A DNA stretch of 64,000 nucleotides from Caballeronia hypogeia (GCF_001544875.2 NZ_FCOA02000019.1:85774-149773), one strand, 5' to 3'; numbered from the stretch's first letter, positions 26,490 to 35,960 are shown. Numbers and translations: made by a program. The notes: generated by a model not told the origin, from the sequence alone.

Positions 26490-28366
26490 TGCGCCTCCGA
26501 CGAGAAGCGATCGCGCACGAAGCCCGCGATGCCCTGCGGAAACGCGATCACCAGCACGAGGATCGCAGCGCCCAGCAGCGCCTGCCAATAGTCGGTCTGA
26601 CGCGCGACGGTATCCTGCAGCCACGTGAACACGCTCGCGCCGACGACCGGCCCGGCGAGCGTCTGGATGCCGCCGAGCAGGACCATCACGAGGCCATCGA
26701 CGGAGCGGCTCACGCTGATCGCCTCCGGCGAGATGTTGCCCTTCGAGAACGCATAGAGCGAACCCGCGAGGCCGCACACGAGCGCCGCGACGACGAACGC
26801 CGCCCACTGCACGCGCGCGACGTTCATGCCGATGGCTTCGGCGCGCAACGGCGAATCGCGTCCCGCGCGCATCGCGAGACCGAGTGGTGCGAACAGCATG
26901 CGCCTCAACACCCACACGCCGACGACCGCGAACACCAGCGTGAGGTAATAGAACGCGACGGGCGATGCAAGCCACGGCGCCGGCCAGATGCCGAGGATGC
27001 CATTGCTGCCGCCGGTCACCGCGTCCCATTGAAAGACCACGGACCAGACGATCTGCGCGAACGCGAGCGTCAGCATCGCCAGATAGACACCCGACAAGCG
27101 CACGCAGAACCAGCCGAACACAATCGCGCCGATGCCCGCGATGAGCGGGCCGAGCACGAGCGCGGCTTCCATCGGCAAGGAGAAGACCTTGAGGAACAGT
27201 GCCGCGCCGTAAGCGCCGAGGCCGAAGTACGCCGCATGGCCGAACGAGTGCATGCCGCCCGGACCCATGATGAAGTGCAGGCTCGCGGCGAACAGCACGG
27301 CGATCATGATCTCGACGAAAAGCACGGGCATGTAGGGAAAGGCATCGGCGGCCAGCGGCGCAAGCGCAAGCGCGATCACGATCAGCGCGGCCCCGATCTT
27401 CATGCCGCGCGTGGCGGGCCGCAACGGTCGATCGGCGGGCGCGGCCGTGCGCGCAATGCTCTGCGCGCGCCCGAACAATCCCCACGGACGCAACACCAGC
27501 ACGACCGCCATGACGACGAATTCCGCGACCAGGGTGAACTTCGACAAGGAGAAGTCGATGCCCGCAATCGACACATGCCCGATGCCGATGCACAGCGCCT
27601 TGATCTCCGCGATAAGCAGCGCGGCGACGAAGGCGCCGGGAATCGAACCCATGCCGCCGACCACGACGACCACGAACGCGTTGCCGATGGTCTCGAGATC
27701 GAGCGACAGGTTCGCCGACATGCGCGGCACCTGCAGCGCGCCGCCGAGCCCCGCGAGGAACGCGCCGACGAAAAACACGCCGGTAAAGAGCCACGCCTGA
27801 TTCACGCCGAGCGCGCCGAGCATTTCGCGATCCGCGCTCGCCGCGCGCACGAGCGTGCCCCAGCGCGTGCGAGTGAGCGCATACCAGAGCGCGAGCAGCA
27901 CGAGCGGGCCGATCACGATCAGCGCGAGATCGTAAGCGGGTAACGCGTGGCCGAGCATTTGCACCGCGCCTTCGAGATGCGGCGCACGCGGGCCGAACAG
28001 ATCTTCCGGTCCCCATAGCCACAGTGCCGCATCGCGAATGATCAGCACCAGCGCGAAGGTTGCGAGCAGATGAAAGAGCTCGGGCGCGCGATAGATGCGC
28101 CTCAGCACACCCGCTTCGATCGCTGCGCCAACGGCACCGACCAGGAGCGCCGCCCCGAGCACCGACGACCAGAAGCCCGCCATGCTGTCGCCGAAACGGC
28201 TCGTCAGACTATAGGCGACATACACGCCGAGCATATACAGCGAGCCATGCGCGAAGTTGACGATGCGCGTGACCCCGAAGATGAGAGACAGACCCGACGC
28301 GACGAGAAAGAGCGCGCAGGCGTCGGCGAGACCGTTGACGAGTTGGACGAGCAGGTTGGAGAGCAT
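26486..28366 (-). CDS. Fused LivH-LivM permease of a branched-chain-type ABC transporter
   Basis: A 626-residue protein that joins both membrane subunits. Residues 1-300 are LivH-like (SGLSLIFGVTRIVNFAHGSL) and 320-626 are LivM-like (FIMGPGGMHSFGHAAYFGLG, then GLAMRAGRDSPLRAEAIGMN). The joint is a short polar linker near 305-325. Normal systems use two separate proteins of about 300 residues. ATG 28366 was chosen over a longer frame to 28516 because it begins with the LivH helix. First gene of the operon. Confidence 0.9.
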   Translation of the reverse strand: MLSNLLVQLVNGLADACALFLVASGLSLIFGVTRIVNFAHGSLYMLGVYVAYSLTSRFGDSMAGFWSSVLGAALLVGAVGAAIEAGVLRRIYRAPELFHLLATFALVLIIRDAALWLWGPEDLFGPRAPHLEGAVQMLGHALPAYDLALIVIGPLVLLALWYALTRTRWGTLVRAASADREMLGALGVNQAWLFTGVFFVGAFLAGLGGALQVPRMSANLSLDLETIGNAFVVVVVGGMGSIPGAFVAALLIAEIKALCIGIGHVSIAGIDFSLSKFTLVAEFVVMAVVLVLRPWGLFGRAQSIARTAAPADRPLRPATRGMKIGAALIVIALALAPLAADAFPYMPVLFVEIMIAVLFAASLHFIMGPGGMHSFGHAAYFGLGAYGAALFLKVFSLPMEAALVLGPLIAGIGAIVFGWFCVRLSGVYLAMLTLAFAQIVWSVVFQWDAVTGGSNGILGIWPAPWLASPVAFYYLTLVFAVVGVWVLRRMLFAPLGLAMRAGRDSPLRAEAIGMNVARVQWAAFVVAALVCGLAGSLYAFSKGNISPEAISVSRSVDGLVMVLLGGIQTLAGPVVGASVFTWLQDTVARQTDYWQALLGAAILVLVIAFPQGIAGFVRDRFSSEAQ

Positions 28367-28901
28367 CGGGCTCGGTGAGCGAGTTCGGGCGAAAGAGCCG
28401 ACATTATCGATGATCCGCGCTACGAACTCCGCGCACTGCAAAAATGCATCACGCGAGACCGATGGAAAAAACGTATTGACGGCGTTTATGTCTCGTATAT
28501 GCTCATCGCAGGGCAATCGTCAGCTTACGACGTTGCTCCAAACTCAACTCGCCAAACGAGTGTTATCGTGAAAGTCCAAAGCCCTCTGGCTCGTCGGAGC
28601 ATACGCTCCTGCGCCGATCGCTGCGGCATGCTTCCCGATCGCCGCTTCCTGTCGGACTCCACCATTCTGTCTCGCCGCAGCGTGCGGCGTCACAATTCCG
28701 TCTCCGCTCGCGCGTTCATCGCCGTGCATTGCGTCGGCGCGGCTTCGCTGCTGCCGTAGCGCCTCTTCCCTTTACCCCTCTAGCCGACTGGCCCGCACGC
28801 GTGCATTCGCACGCGTGATAACGCGCGCCCTCTTTACTCGCGCCTTCGTTTCATCGCGAAGGCCGTGGGGACGTGCGCGTGCTCAATACACGAGAAACGA
28901 A
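28367..28901. other. Intergenic region between livHM and the synthetase gene
   Basis: A 535-bp gap between divergent operons. It holds one good promoter candidate on the plus strand (28476-28503). Short frames at 28499-28759 (+) and 28544-28729 (-) show arginine/serine-rich frame-shift composition and no recognisable family, so neither is called as a gene. Confidence 0.5.
28476..28503 (+). promoter_or_regulatory. Candidate sigma-70 promoter of the polyamine gene pair
   Basis: TTGACG (28476-28481), 16-bp spacer, TATGCT (28498-28503). If used, transcription starts near 28510 and leaves a leader of about 390 nt before the synthetase ATG at 28902. Confidence 0.45.
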
Positions 28902-30236
28902 ATGGAACGCATCGACGAATTCCTGCGAAAGCATCGCATCACCGAGATAGAGGCGATCATTCCCGACATGGCGGGCACCGCGCGCGGCAAGATCATTCCG
29001 CGCAGCAAGTTCGAATCGGGCGAATCCATGCGCCTGCCGCAAGCGGTGATGATGCAGACTGTCACCGGCGACTATCCCGTGGACGGCACCTTCAGCGGCG
29101 TCACCGATCCCGACATGATCTGCGTGCCCGACCCGGCGACGATCCGCCTGATTCCGTGGGCCGTCGATCCGACCGCGCAGGTCATCCATGATTGCGTGCA
29201 TTTCGACGGCACGCCCGTGGCCATTTCGCCGCGCCGCGTCTTGCGGCAAGTGCTGCAGAAGTTCGCGGCGAAGGGCTGGCGTCCGGTCATCGCGCCCGAG
29301 CTGGAGTTCTTTCTCGTCGACATGAATCGCGATCCGGACCTGCCGCTGCAACCGCCCGTCGGCAGAACGGGACGTCAGGAGACCGGCCGCCAGGCGTATT
29401 CGATCGATGCGGTCAACGAATTCGATCCGCTCTTCGAGGACATCTACGAATACTGCGAAGTGCAGGAACTCGAAGTCGACACGCTGATACACGAAGTCGG
29501 CGCGGCGCAGATGGAGATCAACTTCATGCACGGCGATCCGCTCAATCTCGCGGACCGCGTGTTCCTCTTCAAGCGCACGGTGCGCGAGGCGGCGCTGCGC
29601 CACAAGATGTACGCGACCTTCATGGCCAAGCCGATGGAAAACGAGCCGGGCTCGGCGATGCACGTTCATCAAAGCATCGTCGATGAAGAGACGGGGCGCA
29701 ATCTCTTCACCAATCGCGATGGTGAGCCGACCGGCCTGTTCTACAGCTATATCGCGGGCCTGCAGAAGTACACGCCCGCGCTGATGCCGATCTTCGCGCC
29801 GTACATCAATTCGTATCGACGGCTTTCGCGCTTCATGGCTGCGCCGATCAACGTGCAATGGGGCTACGACAATCGCACCGTGGGCTTTCGCGTGCCGCAT
29901 TCATCGGCGCAGGCGCGGCGTATCGAGAACCGCATACCGGGCGTGGATTGCAATCCCTATCTGGCGATCGCGGCGACGCTGGCGGCGGGTTATCTCGGCA
30001 TGACGCAGCACCTCGAGGCGACCGAGCCGCTGGCGAGCGACGGTTATCGCGAACCCTATCAATTGCCGCGCAATCTCGACGAAGGCCTCACGCTCATGGG
30101 CGCATGCGAGCCACTCGGGGAAATGCTCGGCGAGACCTTTGTGCGCGCCTATCTCGCGCTGAAGGAAACCGAATATGAAGCGTTTTTCCGCGTGATCAGC
30201 TCGTGGGAACGCAAGCATCTGCTGCTGCACGTCTGA
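28902..30236 (+). CDS. Glutamine-synthetase-family gamma-glutamylpolyamine synthetase-like enzyme
   Basis: A 444-residue GS-fold ligase. Markers are APELEFFLVD, a glutamate-binding region MEINFMHGDPLNLADRVFLF, and the ATP/metal part GSAMHVHQSIVDEETG. Length and sequence style match PuuA/SpuI-type enzymes that join glutamate to putrescine or another amine, not GlnA (about 470, with a Tyr adenylation loop). ATG 28902 is preceded by GAGAAACGAA; the frame is open from 28815. It is followed after 16 bp by a putrescine-type aminotransferase, which supports amine catabolism. Confidence 0.85.
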   Translation: MERIDEFLRKHRITEIEAIIPDMAGTARGKIIPRSKFESGESMRLPQAVMMQTVTGDYPVDGTFSGVTDPDMICVPDPATIRLIPWAVDPTAQVIHDCVHFDGTPVAISPRRVLRQVLQKFAAKGWRPVIAPELEFFLVDMNRDPDLPLQPPVGRTGRQETGRQAYSIDAVNEFDPLFEDIYEYCEVQELEVDTLIHEVGAAQMEINFMHGDPLNLADRVFLFKRTVREAALRHKMYATFMAKPMENEPGSAMHVHQSIVDEETGRNLFTNRDGEPTGLFYSYIAGLQKYTPALMPIFAPYINSYRRLSRFMAAPINVQWGYDNRTVGFRVPHSSAQARRIENRIPGVDCNPYLAIAATLAAGYLGMTQHLEATEPLASDGYREPYQLPRNLDEGLTLMGACEPLGEMLGETFVRAYLALKETEYEAFFRVISSWERKHLLLHV

Positions 30237-30252
30237 TATGGGAGATGACGAA

Positions 30253-31629
30253 ATGAACGATCGAATCGACTCGACGGCGCACTATCGCGCGCTCGACGCC
30301 GCGCATCATCTGCATCCGTTTTCCGACATGGGCGCGCTCAATCGCGCAGGCAGCCGCGTGATCGTGAAGGCCGAGGGCGTTTATCTGTGGGACTCGGAAG
30401 GCAATCGCATCATCGACGGCATGGCGGGGTTGTGGTGCGTGAACGTGGGCTATGGACGCCGCGAACTCGCGGATGCGGCGCTCAGGCAGATGCGGGAACT
30501 GCCCTACTACAACACGTTCTTCAAGACGACGCATCCGCCGGTGATCGAATTGTCCGCGCTGCTCGCTGAGCTTGCGCCCGCGCGCTTCAACCGGTTTCTC
30601 TATTGCAACAGCGGTTCGGAAGCGAACGATACGGCGATCCGCGCGGTGCATCGCTATTGGGCTATTCAGGGCGAGCCCCGCAAACGTCATGTGATCGCGC
30701 GAAACAACGCCTATCACGGCTCGACCATCGCGGGCGCGACGCTCGGCGGCATGCGCTATATGCACGAGCAGATGCCATCGAAGATGGAACATGTCGCGCA
30801 TATCGACCAGCCTTACTGGTTCGGAGAAGGCGGCGCGATGGATGCCGATGCCTTCGGTCTCGAACGCGCGCGTCAGCTCGAAGCGAAGATTCTCGAACTC
30901 GGCGCGGACAACGTCGCGGCATTCATCGGTGAGCCTTTTCAGGGAGCGGGCGGCGTGATCTTCCCGCCATCGACCTATTGGCCGGAGATCGAACGCATCT
31001 GCCGCAAGCATGACGTGCTGCTGATCGCCGATGAGGTGATCGGCGGATTCGGGCGCACGGGCGAGTGGTTCGCGCACCGGCATTTCGGCTTCGAGCCCGA
31101 CGTCATCACCATGGCGAAAGGCCTCACGAGCGGCTACGTGCCGATGGGCGCGGTCGCGTTGTCCGATGCGATCGCGGAGGCAATCATCGATAACGGCGAG
31201 TTCAATCACGGCTTCACATATTCGGGGCATCCGGTCGCGGCCGCCGTGGCCGTCGCCAATCTGAAGCTGTTGCGCGACGACGGCATCGTCGCACGCGTGA
31301 AGGACGATGCCGGGCCCTATTTCCAGAAGCGTCTGACGGAAGCGCTGGCCGATCATCCGATCGTAGGAGAGATCGCGGGCGCGGGGCTCGTCGCGGGCAT
31401 TCAGCTTGCAGAAGATCGCGCGACGCGCAAGCGCTTCGCGAATGGCGACGATATCGGCACGCTATGCCGCGACTTCAGCTTTGACGGCAATCTCGTGATG
31501 CGCGCAAGCCACGACCGGATGTTGCTGTCGCCGCCGCTCGTCGTCACTCACGGCGAGATCGACGAGATAGTCGACAAGGCTCGCGCCGCCATCGAGGCTA
31601 CAGCGCGCGAGATCATGAGCGCCGCTTAG
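30253..31629 (+). CDS. spuC: Class III PLP aminotransferase, putrescine-pyruvate (SpuC) type
   Basis: A 458-residue PLP enzyme. Visible are GMAGLWCVNVGYGRRELADA, FLYCNSGSEANDTAIRAVHR, NNAYHGSTIAGATLGG, the Asp loop LLIADEVIGGFGRTGEWF and the PLP lysine in ITMAKGLTSGYVPMGA. This wording is that of omega-amino acid:pyruvate/polyamine aminotransferases. ATG 30253 is favoured over ATG 30238: GGGAG sits 8 bp before it, inside the longer frame. Its 3' end overlaps the convergent LysR gene by 17 bp. Confidence 0.85.
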   Translation: MNDRIDSTAHYRALDAAHHLHPFSDMGALNRAGSRVIVKAEGVYLWDSEGNRIIDGMAGLWCVNVGYGRRELADAALRQMRELPYYNTFFKTTHPPVIELSALLAELAPARFNRFLYCNSGSEANDTAIRAVHRYWAIQGEPRKRHVIARNNAYHGSTIAGATLGGMRYMHEQMPSKMEHVAHIDQPYWFGEGGAMDADAFGLERARQLEAKILELGADNVAAFIGEPFQGAGGVIFPPSTYWPEIERICRKHDVLLIADEVIGGFGRTGEWFAHRHFGFEPDVITMAKGLTSGYVPMGAVALSDAIAEAIIDNGEFNHGFTYSGHPVAAAVAVANLKLLRDDGIVARVKDDAGPYFQKRLTEALADHPIVGEIAGAGLVAGIQLAEDRATRKRFANGDDIGTLCRDFSFDGNLVMRASHDRMLLSPPLVVTHGEIDEIVDKARAAIEATAREIMSAA

Positions 31630-32509
31630 CGAAGTATTCCGCCGCCATGTGCCGGAAGGCCGTGACGGCGGGATTGTCCTGATCGCTGCGCCACGCCATG
31701 CTCATCTCGGCCTGCACCGTGTTGCCCGCAATTTCCCTGAACTCGACGTTGTCGTAATGGAAGCGTTGCGACGACGCCGGCAAAATTGACACGCCCAGTC
31801 CCGCGCGCACGAGCGAGAGAATCGTCGGCGTCTGATCGATGTACTGCGTGAAATGCGGCTTCACTTCATCGGCGACGAGCATGCTCATGATGCGGTCGTA
31901 GAAGTATTTGCCGTGCGTGGGCGAATGCATGATGAACGCCTGCTCGTGCAACTGCCTCAGTTCCAGTTGTTCGAAATGACATAACTCATGCCCTGCGGGC
32001 AGCGCGACGATCAGCGGCTCGCGATCCACGAGCAGAAACTCGACCCTCTGCCGCGACGGCAAAGGTCGCATGAAACCGAGATCGATGGCGTTGGCCTCGA
32101 AGCCCTCGATCTGCGCGACCGAGATCATCTCCAGCAGCACGACATCGATATCCGGCAAGTCGTGCTTCGCCGCGACCAGCAATTCGGGAATCAACTGATA
32201 ACCCGCCGCGCCGGTGAAGCCGATGCGTACGCGCCCCGTCTTGCCTTTGCTCGCGCGCCGCACGGTGCTTTCCGCCTGCTCGGAGAGATTGAGCAGGCGC
32301 GTGGCGTCGGCCAGAAACACGCGCCCTTCGGTCGTCAGCTTGACCGTGCGGCCAATCCGCTCGAACAGCTTCACCCCGAGGTTCTCTTCGAGCAGATGAA
32401 TCTGTCTGGAAAGCGGCGGCTGCGTCATGTTGAGCAGCGCAGCCGCGCGCCTGAAGTTCAGCTCCGTCGCGGCGGCGACGAAGCAACGCACTTGTCCGAG
32501 ATCGAGCAT
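31613..32509 (-). CDS. LysR-family transcriptional regulator
   Basis: A 298-residue LTTR. The HTH is MLDLGQVRCFVAAATELNF followed by RRAAALLNMTQPPLSRQI. The effector domain resembles that of the BenM/CatM group (RIGFTGAAGYQLIPELL). It sits between the polyamine genes (convergent) and the hydroxyacid dehydrogenase (same strand, 76 bp downstream of that gene's stop), so its target is not clear from position. Confidence 0.92.
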   Translation of the reverse strand: MLDLGQVRCFVAAATELNFRRAAALLNMTQPPLSRQIHLLEENLGVKLFERIGRTVKLTTEGRVFLADATRLLNLSEQAESTVRRASKGKTGRVRIGFTGAAGYQLIPELLVAAKHDLPDIDVVLLEMISVAQIEGFEANAIDLGFMRPLPSRQRVEFLLVDREPLIVALPAGHELCHFEQLELRQLHEQAFIMHSPTHGKYFYDRIMSMLVADEVKPHFTQYIDQTPTILSLVRAGLGVSILPASSQRFHYDNVEFREIAGNTVQAEMSMAWRSDQDNPAVTAFRHMAAEYFAKRRS

Positions 32510-32584
32510 TCGTAATCGACGTTGAAGTGATAGCCGATCATTATATGTTCGCCTCGTATTCGTTCAATCGTTCATGCGTTTGCG

Positions 32585-33538
32585 TCAAGTCGTGAGGCTG
32601 CCTTCGGGACGTTGTCCCGCAAGCGCTTGCGCGAGACTCGCGAGCACCATCTCGCCCATCGCCGTGCGCGATTCCACCGTCGCGCTCGCGCGATGCGCCT
32701 GCAGCACGACGCGATCCATGCCGAACAGTTCGGCAGGCACGTTGGGTTCATCGACGAACACATCGAGCCCCGCGCCCGCGATCGCGCCACGCGAAAGCGC
32801 TTCCACGAGATCGCTTTCCACCACGAGCTTGCCCCGCGCGATGTTGATGAGATAGCCGTCCTTGCCGAGCGCATCGAGCACTGCCGCGTTGACGATGCCC
32901 TTCGCCTTGTCGGCGGCAGCCGCGAGCACGAGGATGTCGCTCTCGCGTGCGAGCGAAAGAAGATCCGGCACGAAGCGATAATCGACATCGCTCATCTCGC
33001 GAACATCCGTGTAAGCGATGGGGCAACCGAACGCAGCCGCGCGCTGCGCGATTGCGCGGCCGACCTTGCCCAGCCCAACGATACCCACACGCTTGCCGCT
33101 GAAGCGGCGCGACAACGGGATCGCGCTCGGGCTCGGGTTTTTCACCCACTTGCCGGTCTTGACGAAGTCGTGGCCGGAACAGATTTCGCGCAGCGTGGTG
33201 AGAATCAGGCCGATGGCGAGATCGGCGACGTCCTCGGTCAGTGCGCCGAACGTGCCCGTCACCGGAAGGCCGCGCGAACGCGCGAATTCGAGATCGACCG
33301 CATCGGTGCCGACGCCGTTCACCGCGATCACCTGCAACGCGGGCAAACGCTCGATCAGGTCATTGGAGATGCCCGTGTGACCGCCGGTGATCACGCCGCG
33401 AATCGAAGCGCCATGCTCGCGGATATACGCATCTTTATCGTCCTGTTCGAAAAGGCGATGCATCGTGTAGAGCGCGTCCAGCTTCTGGTTGATGGCCGGT
33501 ACGAGGATGGGATTCAGTTGCAGGATGCTGGGCTTCAA
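32585..33538 (-). CDS. D-isomer 2-hydroxyacid dehydrogenase
   Basis: A 317-residue NAD(P)-dependent dehydrogenase of the glyoxylate/hydroxypyruvate/2-ketogluconate reductase group. Substrate domain holds NGVGTDAVDLEFARSRGLPV; the nucleotide fold has VGIVGLGKVGRAIAQRAAAF; LINIARGKLVVESDLVEAL and GLDVFVDEPNVP follow. The catalytic triad is Arg of the INIARG motif, Glu of DEPNVP and His of VVLQAHRASATVESRTAMG. Start is TTG 33538 with GGAG 8 bp upstream; no suitable ATG exists. Divergent from an MFS transporter, so it probably reduces the imported sugar-acid product. Confidence 0.88.
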   Translation of the reverse strand: MKPSILQLNPILVPAINQKLDALYTMHRLFEQDDKDAYIREHGASIRGVITGGHTGISNDLIERLPALQVIAVNGVGTDAVDLEFARSRGLPVTGTFGALTEDVADLAIGLILTTLREICSGHDFVKTGKWVKNPSPSAIPLSRRFSGKRVGIVGLGKVGRAIAQRAAAFGCPIAYTDVREMSDVDYRFVPDLLSLARESDILVLAAAADKAKGIVNAAVLDALGKDGYLINIARGKLVVESDLVEALSRGAIAGAGLDVFVDEPNVPAELFGMDRVVLQAHRASATVESRTAMGEMVLASLAQALAGQRPEGSLTT

Positions 33539-33870
33539 TTCGCGTGCTCCAAGGTGATTCGTTCTCGATGTGGAGCGGATGATGTCGGCTTTTGCGCATG
33601 ACGTCCAATCCCAAATGACTATCAATTGATCCACGATTCGAAGCAAGCGCGAAGCGGTTTCGTTCGATTCAATCCGGGAATCAGGTAATAGCAATAAAAG
33701 ATTGGACGCTCTTGCAGGCCGTCCCCACAATTCGAAGCATCGGAAGGCACATCGATAAAAAAGCCTTTTATAAATGACATCGGAGACAACAGCGTGAGCC
33801 TGCGCCCTAACTGCCATTCATCGCTTTCCAGCCTTCATGCGGTCACGCCGCGCCAGCGGGAGGACTCGCG
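33539..33870. other. Intergenic region between hydroxyacid dehydrogenase and MFS genes
   Basis: A 332-bp divergent control region. It has a 10-bp palindrome ATCAATTGAT (33621-33630) and a direct repeat ATTCGAAGCA at 33636-33645 and 33730-33739, spaced 94 bp, near nine helical turns. An AT-rich stretch lies at 33756-33780. No promoter hexamer pair is convincing and no frame looks coding. Confidence 0.45.
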
Positions 33871-35256
33871 ATGAGCAACGCCGACAGCATCGTCGCTTCC
33901 TCGAAGGCAGAGCCCATCGCGGAGAAGCAAACGAAACATCGCTGGGTCGTGATGGGCCTGATCTTCTGCATCTGGGCGATCGCCTGCGCTGATCGCGCCA
34001 ACTTCGGCATTGCGCTGCCGTATCTCAAGAAGGAATACCACATCACCAACACCGAGGCCGGGCTGATCGTGAGCCTGTTCTCGTTCGCATATGGCTTCGT
34101 GCAGATTCCGGTCGGCCTGCTCTACAAGCGGCTCAGCGAAAAGACCACGGGCCTGCTGTTCTCCGTGTTCATGATCCTGACCTCGGTGTTCACCGGTCTC
34201 ATGGGCACCACGTCGTCGGTGTTTCTGCTGATGGCGTATCGCGTCGGTCTGGGTCTGTCGGAAGGACCGCTCGGGATCGGCTGCACCAATGTCATCAATC
34301 GCTGGTTTCCCGCCAAGGAGAAAGGCACGGCAACCGGTCTGTGGATCGCCGCGTCGAAGCTCGGACCGCTGATCGTGCCTTCGGTATGCATCATCGTGAT
34401 CCAGTTGTGGGGATGGCGCGAGATCTTCTATGTCTTCGCGGTGCCGGGCATTCTGCTGGCCGTCGTATGGATGTTCTTCGTCACTAATTCGCCGGGCGAG
34501 AACCGCTTCTGCTCGCCCGCCGAACGCCGTTACATCGCGGATGAAACCACGGTCGGCAACGGCGGCAAGCCGCTCTCGCGCGCGCGCATGACGCCGATGC
34601 CGAAGCTCGACGCGATCAACCGCACGAAGCGCGTCCCGCAACTCGAAACCATCCGCCAGGTGTTCGGCTCGTGGAATATCTTCGGCATCGCGCTTGGCTA
34701 TGGCTGCATGATCGGCATCAGCAACATCTTCATCTCGTGGATTCCCACTTACCTCGTCACGGTGAAGGGCTTCACATCGGTGAAGATGGGCTTTCTCGCA
34801 TCGGCGCCATTCATCGGCGCGGTGACGGGCAACATGCTGGGCGGCATCATCTCCGATCGCCTGCTCGGCGGCCGCCGCAAACCGATGATGATGCTGGGCG
34901 CGCTCGGGACCATGATCATGACCTTCCTGCTGGTCGATGCGCCCGACAGCGTCGCCTATCTGGGCATTGCACTGATGCTGGCGGGATTGATGCTGGGCGT
35001 CGGCTTCGCGGGCTACTCTGCCTATCCGATGGGTCTCGCGACGAAAGCCACGTATCCGACCGCGTTCGGCATCGTGAATTCGGTGGGGCAGATCGGCGGC
35101 GCATGCGCGCCGCTCGCGGTCGGTCTCCTGCTCGACAATTACAGCTGGACCGCGGTGTTCCTGTACATGGTCGGGACAGCGACGTTGTGTCTTTTGCTGC
35201 TGCTCAGCGTGGTCGAGCCGATAGCGGAAGAAACCCGCTCAGCAACATCGAAATAA
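33871..35256 (+). CDS. MFS transporter, anion:cation (sugar acid/galactonate-type) symporter
   Basis: A 461-residue 12-helix permease of the ACS family (ExuT/GudP/DgoT-like). The opening HRWVVMGLIFCIWAIACADR, NFGIALPYLKKEYHITNTEA and LPYLKKE-type loop are family hallmarks, and SEGPLGIGCTNVINRWFPAKE is the conserved helix 4-5 loop. It probably imports a hexonate, aldarate or tartrate-like acid. Divergent from the 2-hydroxyacid dehydrogenase; a strong hairpin terminator follows. Confidence 0.87.
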   Translation: MSNADSIVASSKAEPIAEKQTKHRWVVMGLIFCIWAIACADRANFGIALPYLKKEYHITNTEAGLIVSLFSFAYGFVQIPVGLLYKRLSEKTTGLLFSVFMILTSVFTGLMGTTSSVFLLMAYRVGLGLSEGPLGIGCTNVINRWFPAKEKGTATGLWIAASKLGPLIVPSVCIIVIQLWGWREIFYVFAVPGILLAVVWMFFVTNSPGENRFCSPAERRYIADETTVGNGGKPLSRARMTPMPKLDAINRTKRVPQLETIRQVFGSWNIFGIALGYGCMIGISNIFISWIPTYLVTVKGFTSVKMGFLASAPFIGAVTGNMLGGIISDRLLGGRRKPMMMLGALGTMIMTFLLVDAPDSVAYLGIALMLAGLMLGVGFAGYSAYPMGLATKATYPTAFGIVNSVGQIGGACAPLAVGLLLDNYSWTAVFLYMVGTATLCLLLLLSVVEPIAEETRSATSK

Positions 35257-35266
35257 GCGCATGAAG

Positions 35267-35293
35267 AATCGCGCCGCCCGATGCGGCGCGATT
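35267..35293. terminator. Bidirectional terminator hairpin
   Basis: Perfect 11-bp stem AATCGCGCCGC / GCGGCGCGATT with loop CCGAT, followed by TGCTTTT. It lies between the convergent MFS and TetR genes and can serve both. Confidence 0.75.
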
Positions 35294-35299
35294 TGCTTT

Positions 35300-35935
35300 T
35301 CAAAGCCCGTTTTCCACCATGTCGAGCACGCGCTTTGCAAGCGGCTCGATCTTGGTGCGCGCCAGTCCCTGCAGCGGCCCTTCTATCATCAGCAGCGCGA
35401 AGCCATGTACCGCGCTCCAGGCGAGATATTCCGCGTCGGGCCTGCGCTTCGCGTCGAGCGCGCCCGCCTCCACCATTTCGTCCAGCGCGCGGCTCAGCAA
35501 TTGAAACGGGTCGAGCCCGCCCGGCCCCGCGCCGTAGGGTGCGTCATGCACGCCCCATTCCGCCTGGGGCGCCGCGAACGCCGTGCGAAACAGCCCCGTC
35601 TCCGCTTGCGCGAAGCGCAAATATCCGGCGCCAATGGCTCGCAGACCCGCGCGCGCCGCGTCGGCGCGGCGACGCTTCTTCGGGCGCGCGGCCAGTTCCT
35701 CCTCCATCGCCTGCGCGACATGCGAAAGCGCCGCCGAGCGCACCGCCGATAGCAATTCGTCACGACTCTCGAAGTGCCGATAGGCCGCGTTCGGCACTAC
35801 GCCCGCGCGGCGCGTCGCCTCGCGCAGAACGATCGCGTCCGGGCCGCCTTCGCGCGCCAGCGCCATCCCCGCGTCGATCAACGCGCGGCGCAAATCGCCG
35901 TGTCGGTACGTGCTGCGCGGCTTGCCATTTGTCAT
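35300..35935 (-). CDS. TetR-family transcriptional repressor
   Basis: A 211-residue regulator. The N-terminal HTH covers residues 10-55 (YRHGDLRRALIDAGMALARE, then RAGVVPNAAYRHFESRDELL). The C-terminal ligand domain resembles the WHG type (AWSAVHGFALLMIEGPL). ATG 35935 has no strong Shine-Dalgarno; an in-frame ATG at 35959 is possible and would run into the first palindrome. Divergent from the NTF2-like gene at 36095, with two operator candidates between. Confidence 0.87.
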   Translation of the reverse strand: MTNGKPRSTYRHGDLRRALIDAGMALAREGGPDAIVLREATRRAGVVPNAAYRHFESRDELLSAVRSAALSHVAQAMEEELAARPKKRRRADAARAGLRAIGAGYLRFAQAETGLFRTAFAAPQAEWGVHDAPYGAGPGGLDPFQLLSRALDEMVEAGALDAKRRPDAEYLAWSAVHGFALLMIEGPLQGLARTKIEPLAKRVLDMVENGL

Positions 35936-35960
35936 TTCGATTTGCCGGACTTTCCACATG

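Noticed and set aside
28499..28759. Small plus-strand frame (86 codons) between livHM and the synthetase gene
   Set aside because: No Shine-Dalgarno, no family, composition like frame-shifted DNA; kept only as a possible leader.
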